Source: Candidatus Nanopelagicaceae bacterium
Lineage (GTDB): Bacteria > Actinomycetota > Actinomycetes > Nanopelagicales > Nanopelagicaceae
Direction: 5' to 3'
Assembly: GCA_023260175.1 (NCBI GenBank)
Contig: JALQWD010000151.1
Location: 1-8,432, forward strand
DNA: 8,432 nt
The notes beneath the pieces are model-generated. The model saw only the letters and a list, made by a program, of their open reading frames with translations. It was not told the origin of the DNA and ran no database searches. A program made the position numbers and the translations under genes. Below are positions 1 to 4,783 of the stretch, one piece after another. Every line of letters begins with the position of its first letter. Position 1 is the stretch's first letter.

Positions 1-154
1 TCTGGCCGATTGGTTTGGCCAGCCGTACTCGGCCGCCGCTGCTGCGAAGTCGAACAGTCTGATGCCGCTACTGAAGAACGAAGCGGCCTCCGAACGAGCC
101 GAATTGTTTTTGCTCGACGACGAGGGGAACGCGGCCATGCGAACCCGCTTGGGC
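1..154. other. High-GC block of undecided coding sense at left edge
   Basis: This stretch is about 61% GC by hand count. It is open in more than one frame and I cannot tell which, if any, is used. On the plus strand one frame is open from base 2 and runs into the rhodanese frame without a stop, with about 76% G/C at third positions over the first 46 codons. On the minus strand an ATG at 138..136 opens a 46-codon frame that runs off the window edge (begins MAAFPSSSSKNNS, serine-rich), with about 74% GC3. The minus ATG lies 16 bases past the stop of the gene fragment at 155-262, so it could be the next gene on that strand. I recognise no family in either reading. The block is unlike the sequence from ~263 onward in composition. 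Confidence 0.4.
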
Positions 155-262
155 TCACTTCTTCAGGTTGGTCCAGATCGCGTCGTAGAGGTTTTGGGTT
201 TGCTGGTCGCAGGCCTTGATGAACTCGCCCTTCTGGCCGGCGGGCGGGTTGTTCTCGGGAGA
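155..262 (-). CDS. C-terminal fragment of unidentified high-GC gene (minus strand)
   Basis: Read on the minus strand, this stretch ends in a TGA at 157..155 and encodes a C-terminus with the segments NPPAGQKGEFIKACDQQ and LYDAIWTNLKK. Counting from the PPAGQK codons to the stop, about 29 of 31 codons end in G or C. That is the strongest coding signal in the left block, and much stronger than the plus-strand frame over the same bases. The 5' end of the gene is missing: the frame stays open upstream (through NIKNSPE) to about 278-290, but from ~263 the plus strand clearly encodes a rhodanese, so the reading breaks at the junction. I do not recognise the family. It is best read as a piece of another genome or locus joined here. 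Confidence 0.45.
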   Translation of the reverse strand, partial: SPENNPPAGQKGEFIKACDQQTQNLYDAIWTNLKK

Positions 263-523
263 GTTCTTGATGTTCGCACCGCAGGGGAATTTGCATCTGG
301 CCATATTGAAAATGCAATCAATATCGATGTCGAAGGCGTCACCTTTGATAGCGAAATCGCAAAGTTAGATAAAACAGTGGAATATGCAATCTATTGCCAC
401 AGTGGACGTCGCTCTGCAATCGCAGCCGACAAGATGGCTAAAGCAGGCTTTGAGAAGCTAACCAACCTACAAGAAGGAATTATTTCTTGGCAGGCTGCTG
501 GCTATCCATTAGTAACTGCTTAA
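263..523 (+). CDS. Single-domain rhodanese sulfurtransferase, 5' end lost
   Basis: This encodes about 86 residues of a rhodanese-like sulfurtransferase, which carries sulfane sulfur as a cysteine persulfide in the cytoplasm. Visible motifs are the LDVRTAGEFASGHIENA segment near the start, the active-site loop YCHSGRRS with the catalytic Cys codon at 395-397, and the C-terminal NLQEGIISWQAAGYPLV. Free-standing rhodaneses of this class usually have about 15-25 residues before the DVRT motif. Here the upstream sequence is the high-GC block, and nothing in it resembles a rhodanese N-terminus. The frame is open back to an ATG at 62 and to base 2, but I judge that extension artificial. No in-frame start codon lies between the junction and the DVRT motif, so the true start is missing. 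The gene lies 35 bases before the CoADR-rhodanese gene, probably in one operon. Family is certain; the start is not. Confidence 0.85.
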   Translation, partial: VLDVRTAGEFASGHIENAINIDVEGVTFDSEIAKLDKTVEYAIYCHSGRRSAIAADKMAKAGFEKLTNLQEGIISWQAAGYPLVTA

Positions 524-558
524 TTAAATAAGCAAATAAAGGGAAATAGGGATTCGAA

Positions 559-2190
559 ATGCGCGTAGTAATTATCGGAGGAGTTGCAGGCGGAATGTCT
601 GCAGCTACTCGCCTTCGCAGACTTGATGAAAATGCAGAGATTGTTGTTCTAGAGCGATCCGGGCATGTTTCTTACGCAAACTGCGGCCTTCCTTACTATG
701 TCGGAGGCGTAATTGCAGAAGAAGATAAGTTGTATTTGCAGACTCCAGAGTCATTACATAAGCGCTTTCGTTTAGATGTACGCGTGCATCATGAAGTTAC
801 AGAGATTTCAGCTGACAAGAAAGTTGTGATTGCACGCGATTTAATTGGTGGAACTGAATCAGAGATTAGCTTCGACAAATTAATTTTGAGCCCAGGTGCA
901 ACACCAATCACTCCGCCAATCCCTGGAATCGAACGTGCCTTAACTCTTCGAACCGTTGAAGATGTCTTGCGCATTCATGATGCTGTTGAAATCAAGCCAA
1001 AGAGCGCAGTGGTAATTGGTGGAGGTTTTATTGGCGTAGAAATGGCAGAGAATCTAGTTCATAGAGGAATTAAGACCTCTTTGATCGAAGCGCTCCCGCA
1101 GGTACTTGCACCACTAGATCCTGAAATGGCAGAGCTAGTTCATAAAGAGCTACGAAAGAATGGCATAGATCTTCACCTCGCCAATTCAGTTAAGGAGATT
1201 ACTGAATCTGAAGTAGTGCTAGCTGATGGCAGCAGAGTTGCAGCTGATTTAGTAATTGCATCAATTGGCGTAAAACCTGATACCACTTTGGCGAAAGCTG
1301 CCGGACTTGAAATCGGCGTAAAAGGTGGCATCGCAGTTAATCACTTTAATCAAAGCAGCAACCCTGATATTTACGCTATTGGCGATGCTGCTGAAAAGAG
1401 CGATGAATTAACTGGCGAAAGCACGCTTATTCCTCTTGCAAATATCGCAAATCGCCATGGCCGCATTACCGCTGACCACATTGCAGGCAAGACGGTTCGT
1501 GAAGTTGCATCTATTGGAACGGCAATTGTTAAAGTCTTTGATTTAGCAGTCGCGACCACCGGATGGAATGCGAAGCGATTAGCAGCAGCGGGAAAATCGT
1601 TTACAGAGATCCATACCCACCCGAATTCACATGCAACCTACTATCCAGGCGCATCTCAATTCTCACTTAAATTGATCTTTGACCCAAAGAGCGGAGAAAT
1701 CTTGGGGGCACAAGGAGTTGGTCGTGATGGTGTTGATAAGCGTATTGACGTTATTGCAACTGCACTTCGCGCAGGTGTAATAGCTCCGGCGCTTGCAGAT
1801 TTAGAGCTGGCTTATGCACCTCCATTTAGTTCTGCGAAAGATCCAGTAAATATGTTGGGTTACATCGCAGAGAATGTAATTTCAGGAATTACAGAAACAG
1901 CACAGTGGAGTGAACTAGATAAATACAAATCGGAAGGTTATGCATTTATCGATGTTCGTTCAGCCTCAGAGTTCGCCAACGGCACTATTCCAGGATCAGT
2001 GAATATCCCAGTTGATGAAATGCGTGAACGTCACACCGAAATCAACAATAAAAAAGTCATTGTTAATTGCCAGGTAGGTCAACGCGGCCATGTTGCGACC
2101 ATGCTGCTTCGCTCCCTTGGCTATGATGCAAAGAATCTAGATGGTGGATATCTAACTTGGATTAATTCACCAGCAGCCAATTTAAAATAG
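559..2190 (+). CDS. CoA-disulfide/NADH:persulfide reductase with C-terminal rhodanese domain
   Basis: A 543-residue flavoprotein of the pyridine nucleotide-disulfide oxidoreductase family, CoADR-Rhd type. Characterised relatives reduce CoA disulfide, CoA persulfide or polysulfide with NAD(P)H. Residues 1-450 hold the reductase: the FAD motif IIGGVAGG (5-12), the single active-site Cys42 in SYANCGLPYY, the NAD(P)H-binding VVIGGGFIG (151-159), the second FAD motif YAIGD (272-276), and a dimerisation region with YYPGA (361-365) and YAPPFSSAKDP (419-429), whose tyrosines match those used by CoA-disulfide reductases. Residues ~455-535 form a rhodanese domain with FIDVRSASEF and catalytic Cys504 in NCQVGQRGH. 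Length and layout are normal for the fusion. The ATG follows TAGGGAT at a 7-base spacing. An upstream rhodanese and a downstream small Cys-rich protein share its strand at gaps of 35 and 30 bases. The likely role is removing or recycling persulfide sulfur. The exact substrate cannot be told from sequence. Confidence 0.93.
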   Translation: MRVVIIGGVAGGMSAATRLRRLDENAEIVVLERSGHVSYANCGLPYYVGGVIAEEDKLYLQTPESLHKRFRLDVRVHHEVTEISADKKVVIARDLIGGTESEISFDKLILSPGATPITPPIPGIERALTLRTVEDVLRIHDAVEIKPKSAVVIGGGFIGVEMAENLVHRGIKTSLIEALPQVLAPLDPEMAELVHKELRKNGIDLHLANSVKEITESEVVLADGSRVAADLVIASIGVKPDTTLAKAAGLEIGVKGGIAVNHFNQSSNPDIYAIGDAAEKSDELTGESTLIPLANIANRHGRITADHIAGKTVREVASIGTAIVKVFDLAVATTGWNAKRLAAAGKSFTEIHTHPNSHATYYPGASQFSLKLIFDPKSGEILGAQGVGRDGVDKRIDVIATALRAGVIAPALADLELAYAPPFSSAKDPVNMLGYIAENVISGITETAQWSELDKYKSEGYAFIDVRSASEFANGTIPGSVNIPVDEMRERHTEINNKKVIVNCQVGQRGHVATMLLRSLGYDAKNLDGGYLTWINSPAANLK

Positions 2191-2220
2191 GTCAAAATTA
2201 GAGAATAGAAAGTAGAAATC

Positions 2221-2400
2221 ATGTGCTCAAGAACCACCTGCTTTAATTGCAAGAAACCAACCTGGTCAGGTTGCGGCAATCACATTGAGATCGCACTCGC
2301 TGGCGTACCTAAGAATCAGCGTTGCAAGTGCACCAAAGCAGAGCTAGAAGCAGCGCGTGCTGCAAGAGGTGGATTCTTTTCACGAATATTTGGAAAATAG
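2221..2400 (+). CDS. Small cysteine-rich protein, putative zinc binder (59 aa)
   Basis: A 59-residue reading frame from ATG to TAG, beginning MCSRTTCFNCKKPTW and ending GFFSRIFGK. It holds six cysteines (2, 7, 10, 18, 35, 37) and His21. C7-x2-C10 followed by C18-x2-H21 looks like a small zinc-finger knuckle, with a separate C35-K-C37 pair that could be a second metal or redox site. Residues ~38-50 are an Ala/Glu/Arg-rich likely helix. It follows the CoADR-rhodanese stop by 30 bases (GAAAG weakly resembles a Shine-Dalgarno site) and ends just before the long hairpin at 2412, so it is the last gene of this operon. From memory, short proteins with this MCxxxTCxxCxKxTWxGCGxH pattern occur in many bacteria without a known role, but I cannot verify that here. 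Zinc binding and a sulfur-related role are inference. Confidence 0.8.
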   Translation: MCSRTTCFNCKKPTWSGCGNHIEIALAGVPKNQRCKCTKAELEAARAARGGFFSRIFGK

Positions 2401-2411
2401 TATTTAGTTCC

Positions 2412-2463
2412 TAAAACTATCTTGATGTAGAGATATAAGTATCTAGACATCAAGATAGTTTTA
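2412..2463 (+). terminator. Long perfect hairpin, likely terminator of the rhodanese operon
   Basis: TAAAACTATCTTGATGT at 2412-2428 pairs perfectly over 17 bases with 2447-2463. The inner part adds a further stem, AGATA (2431-2435) with TATCT (2440-2444), closed by a 4-base loop and separated from the main stem by a 2x2 AG/AG internal loop. A run of five Ts follows at 2465-2469. It begins 12 bases after the stop of the small Cys-rich gene, which suits a rho-independent terminator. The stem is AT-rich and unusually long for that job, and each arm is itself a near-palindrome, so an operator role is also possible. Confidence 0.65.
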
Positions 2464-2557
2464 CTTTTTCTATCTGTTAGGTCACAGCGCTATCACTAAG
2501 TATTTAAAAAGACAGTGATTTTGTCTGACAGATTACACTCTTATTTCGCAAATAGGT
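2464..2557 (+). promoter_or_regulatory. Probable promoter region of the sqr operon
   Basis: This AT-rich stretch between the long hairpin and the SQR-like gene must hold the promoter if the upstream hairpin terminates transcription. I see no convincing -35/-10 pair. TTGTCT (2521-2526) with TATTTC (2542-2547) has only a 15-base spacer. Short inverted repeats are present: ATCACT (2492-2497) with AGTGAT (2514-2519), and AGACA (2510-2514) with TGTCT (2522-2526). These could be operator half-sites, but such short repeats also arise by chance. Confidence 0.35.
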
Positions 2558-2580
2558 CTAACTTGAAATTAGCAAGTTAG
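2558..2580 (+). promoter_or_regulatory. 8-bp inverted repeat touching the sqr ribosome binding site
   Basis: CTAACTTG (2558-2565) and CAAGTTAG (2573-2580) are a perfect inverted repeat with a 7-base spacer. The right arm ends in the AG that begins the Shine-Dalgarno sequence AGGAGAG (2579-2585), which sits about 7 bases before the ATG at 2591. It could be a repressor operator on DNA, or an mRNA hairpin affecting ribosome access. The position fits control of the sqr-dsrC-dsrE2 operon, but no regulator gene is present in the window. Confidence 0.5.
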
Positions 2581-2590
2581 GAGAGACATT

Positions 2591-3832
2591 ATGCGAAAAC
2601 TTGTCATATTAGGTGCAGGAACTGCCGGCACAATGGTGGCAAACCACCTCAGTAAACATCTTAAGAAATCAGATTGGCAAATAACGATCATCGATAAAGA
2701 TGACGACCACTTATATCAACCAGGTTTGTTGCTCTTACCTTTTGGTGTCTATAAAAAAGATCAACTTATTAAACCTAGAAAACGTCAAGTAAACGAACGA
2801 GTCAATTTCATATTTTCTGAAATTGAAAAAATTGAAGCCGACAACAATAAAGTCATTCTAAAGAACTCTGAAGAAATTGAATATGACTATTTAATTGTTG
2901 CGACAGGCACTACACCTCGTCCAGATCAAACCCCTGGATTAGATGATCCTGCAATTTGGTATCGAAGTGCATTTGATTTTTATACTCTTGAAGGTTCGGT
3001 TGCACTTCAGAAAGCATTAGAGAATTTCCCTGGCGGAAAGATGGTTGTACATATAACTGAATTGCCCCTTAAATGTCCAGTTGCGCCATTGGAATTTGCA
3101 TTTCTAGCTGATTCATATTTTAAGAAACGTGGCATTCGAGACAAGGTACAAATTCATTATGTAACACCGCTAGAAGGTGCTTTTACCAAACCAGTATGTT
3201 CCAAAACGCTGGGTTACTTGCTAGAGGAACGAGATATCCAGCTAGAGACGGACTACGTAATTGAAAGAGTAGATCCTGAAACGAAAACTATGTATTCAAT
3301 GGACGAAAGAGAAATTAAATTCGATCTTCTCGTTACTGTTCCATTAAATATGGGCGCAGATTTTATCGGAGCATCAGGTTTAGGCGATGAATTGAATTAT
3401 TTGCCCGTAGATAAAGAAACATTTCTTTCAACAGATTACAACAACATTTTTGCCTTAGGTGATGCGAGCAACATTCCTGCCTCAAAAGCAGGTTCCGTGG
3501 CACATTTCGCGGTAGAAGTTTTCGCAGAGAACTTTGTTAATTATGTTAATAACTTACCTATGGAAAAGAAGTTTGATGGTCATGCTAATTGCTTTATTGA
3601 GTCCGGAAACGGAAAAGGCCTATTAATTGATTTCAATTACACAACAGAACCACTTCCTGGAAAGTTCCCACTTCCAGTAGTTGGACCTATGCCGCTATTA
3701 AAAGAGAGTCATATAAATCATCTAGGGAAACTGGCCTTTAGGTGGATTTACTGGAACATGTTATTGCCAGGGAGAAAGTTGCCTATTTCAACATCAATGC
3801 AGATGGCCGGCAAGAAAAAAGTCGAAGGCTAG
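2591..3832 (+). CDS. sqr: Sulfide:quinone oxidoreductase-like FAD flavoprotein
   Basis: A 413-residue protein of the SQR family, which oxidises sulfide to polysulfide or persulfide and passes electrons to membrane quinone. Visible features are the N-terminal FAD-binding VILGAGTAG (5-13), HLYQPG (40-45) typical of SQR, the ATGTTPRPD segment (104-112), the second FAD motif IFALGDASN (286-294), and a hydrophobic, aromatic C-terminus (residues ~379-400, HLGKLAFRWIYWNMLLPG) like the amphipathic membrane-docking helices of SQRs. Cys162 in LKCPVAPLEF and Cys334 in HANCFIE sit where the two catalytic disulfide cysteines are expected. Cys203 (KPVCSKT) is extra, and I see no clear equivalent of the third, early cysteine. 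The ATG has a strong AGGAGAG site. The stop overlaps the Shine-Dalgarno site of the next gene, a DsrC/TusE carrier, which supports a sulfur role. Quinone as acceptor is inferred from the family. Confidence 0.87.
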   Translation: MRKLVILGAGTAGTMVANHLSKHLKKSDWQITIIDKDDDHLYQPGLLLLPFGVYKKDQLIKPRKRQVNERVNFIFSEIEKIEADNNKVILKNSEEIEYDYLIVATGTTPRPDQTPGLDDPAIWYRSAFDFYTLEGSVALQKALENFPGGKMVVHITELPLKCPVAPLEFAFLADSYFKKRGIRDKVQIHYVTPLEGAFTKPVCSKTLGYLLEERDIQLETDYVIERVDPETKTMYSMDEREIKFDLLVTVPLNMGADFIGASGLGDELNYLPVDKETFLSTDYNNIFALGDASNIPASKAGSVAHFAVEVFAENFVNYVNNLPMEKKFDGHANCFIESGNGKGLLIDFNYTTEPLPGKFPLPVVGPMPLLKESHINHLGKLAFRWIYWNMLLPGRKLPISTSMQMAGKKKVEG

Positions 3833-3841
3833 GAGAGAAAA

Positions 3842-4156
3842 ATGCCTACTATGGAGATTGCAGGAAAGTCCGTTCAGGTAAATGAGGAAGGTTTCTTGAC
3901 GGAATATGACGAATGGAGCGAAGAGGTTGCTCGAGAGCTCGCAAAGAATATTGAAATCGAATTAACTGATGCACATTGGGCAATGGTCAATTTCATGAGG
4001 AGTGATTTTAAAGAGAAGGGAGAGTCACCTACTTCTAGAAGAATGCAAGTTGCAGGTGGGTTCCCAGTAAAAGATCAGTTCAACTTATTTCCAAAGAAAC
4101 CAGCTAAAAAGATGGCATATATAGCTGGTGTTCCAAAACCAAAAGGATGTGTTTGA
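3842..4156 (+). CDS. DsrC/TusE-family sulfur carrier lacking the second cysteine
   Basis: A 104-residue member of the TusE/DsrC/DsvC family, small cytoplasmic proteins that carry sulfur on a C-terminal cysteine arm. The N-terminal strand-turn (EIAGKSVQVNEEGFL), the conserved W25 and W46 region, the helical core and the C-terminal tail IAGVPKPKGCV match the family, and the length is normal. The penultimate Cys103 (CysA) is present. DsrC proteins that form a trisulfide with DsrAB have a second cysteine 11 residues earlier; here that position is Ala92. This makes it TusE-like or a DsrC-related carrier able to hold a persulfide but not to form the intramolecular disulfide. The start follows GGAGAG, and that site overlaps the sqr stop. 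The downstream DsrE2-type gene begins one base after the TGA. It likely accepts sulfur from DsrE2 or SQR products; the partner is inference. Confidence 0.88.
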   Translation: MPTMEIAGKSVQVNEEGFLTEYDEWSEEVARELAKNIEIELTDAHWAMVNFMRSDFKEKGESPTSRRMQVAGGFPVKDQFNLFPKKPAKKMAYIAGVPKPKGCV

Positions 4157-4157
4157 A

Positions 4158-4676
4158 ATGAATGATAAGAAATTAGTTCCTGATTTTGACTCAGGTTCAA
4201 GCGAAGGAAGAAAACTGGCAATCATTTGCTCAAAAGGAAATCTTGATATGGCCTACCCGGGACTCATTTTGGGTAACGCTGCTCTTGGTGAAGGTGTTGA
4301 AACCCACCTATTTTTCACATTTTGGGGATTCGACATGATTATTAAGTCACGCGCTGAAAACCTACAATTCAGCCCAGCAGGCAATACTGCTTTACATATT
4401 CCGGGTACAGACTTACACATGCCTCAAGCTTTTGCTCCAGCAATGACAGGTATGGCAACTGGAATGCTTAAGAAGCAATTGGAACAACTGCAAATTCCAC
4501 CAGTTCCAGATTTCTTAGATCAAATCACCGCAGCAGGTGGACATCTTTGGGCCTGTCGTTTATCTGCGGACATGAATAAAGTGGATGAACATGACTTAAG
4601 AGAAGACGTCGAAGGAATCATCAGCGCCTCTGACTTTATTGAAATGACCGACGGAGCCCAGTTGTTGTTTATCTGA
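4158..4676 (+). CDS. dsrE2: DsrE2-type sulfurtransferase (DsrE/DsrF/DrsH-like)
   Basis: A 172-residue DsrE/DsrF-like protein of the DsrE2 type. The family binds persulfide sulfur and exchanges it with TusA, rhodanese or DsrC partners. Family marks are KLAIICSKGNLDMAYPGLIL (residues 19-38, Cys24), the hydrophobic LFFTFWGFDMII (51-62), and WACRLSAD (131-138, Cys133) near the C-terminus. Both cysteines are candidates for sulfur binding. I chose the ATG at 4158, one base after the carrier gene stop, because AAGGA at 4143-4147 is suitably placed. An in-frame ATG at 4128 would overlap the previous gene by 29 bases and add ten residues (MFQNQKDVFE) that do not look like the family. The gene ends in TGA directly followed by TAA. 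It is the last gene of the sqr operon, before a group of hairpins. No TusA gene accompanies it here, unlike many rhd-tusA-dsrE2 clusters. Confidence 0.88.
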   Translation: MNDKKLVPDFDSGSSEGRKLAIICSKGNLDMAYPGLILGNAALGEGVETHLFFTFWGFDMIIKSRAENLQFSPAGNTALHIPGTDLHMPQAFAPAMTGMATGMLKKQLEQLQIPPVPDFLDQITAAGGHLWACRLSADMNKVDEHDLREDVEGIISASDFIEMTDGAQLLFI

Positions 4677-4691
4677 TAACCAAAGAGGGAT

Positions 4692-4744
4692 TTCTTGGCA
4701 AAGATGTCTCTCTGAAAGCCAAGAACGCGTAAAAACGCGGTTTT
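4692..4744 (+). terminator. Tandem hairpins with T-run, likely terminator after dsrE2
   Basis: TTCTTGGC (4692-4699) and GCCAAGAA (4718-4725) form a perfect 8-bp stem with an 18-base loop. Directly after it, CGCGT (4726-4730) and ACGCG (4735-4739) form a 5-bp stem with an AAAA loop, followed by G and four Ts (4741-4744). The second hairpin with its T-run resembles a short rho-independent terminator. Together they probably end or attenuate the sqr operon transcript before adnA. Confidence 0.55.
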
Positions 4745-4745
4745 G

Positions 4746-4783
4746 TCCCTCGTCTCGGGTTGAATATCTCCCGTGGCGAGGGA
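4746..4783 (+). promoter_or_regulatory. Hairpin enclosing the adnA GTG start codon
   Basis: TCCCTCG (4746-4752) pairs with CGAGGGA (4777-4783), and inside it CGGG (4756-4759) pairs with CCCG (4770-4773), leaving a 3x3 internal loop and a 10-base apical loop. The G of the GTG start at 4773 closes the upper stem and the rest of the codon lies in the internal loop. In an mRNA this would bury the start. No Shine-Dalgarno sequence precedes the GTG, so either translation is leaderless, with transcription starting near 4773 and no hairpin forming, or the hairpin limits initiation on read-through transcripts. Confidence 0.5.

Noticed and set aside
10..219. Plus-strand 69-aa frame, Arg-rich
   Set aside because: No recognisable domain or ribosome binding site, and it overlaps the better-supported minus-strand fragment; a high-GC chance frame.
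62..262. N-terminal extension of the rhodanese from the ATG at 62
   Set aside because: Its composition and the peptide do not fit a rhodanese, and the minus strand over 155-262 has a much stronger coding signal. It is open probably because high-GC sequence has few stops.
2492..2532. Several 4-6 bp inverted repeats upstream of sqr as operators
   Set aside because: Too short and overlapping to tell from chance in AT-rich DNA; only mentioned within the promoter-region entry.
4128..4157. Upstream ATG for the DsrE2 gene
   Set aside because: It would overlap the DsrC/TusE gene by 29 bases and add ten residues not typical of the family; the ATG at 4158 has a suitable ribosome binding site and sits one base after the previous stop.
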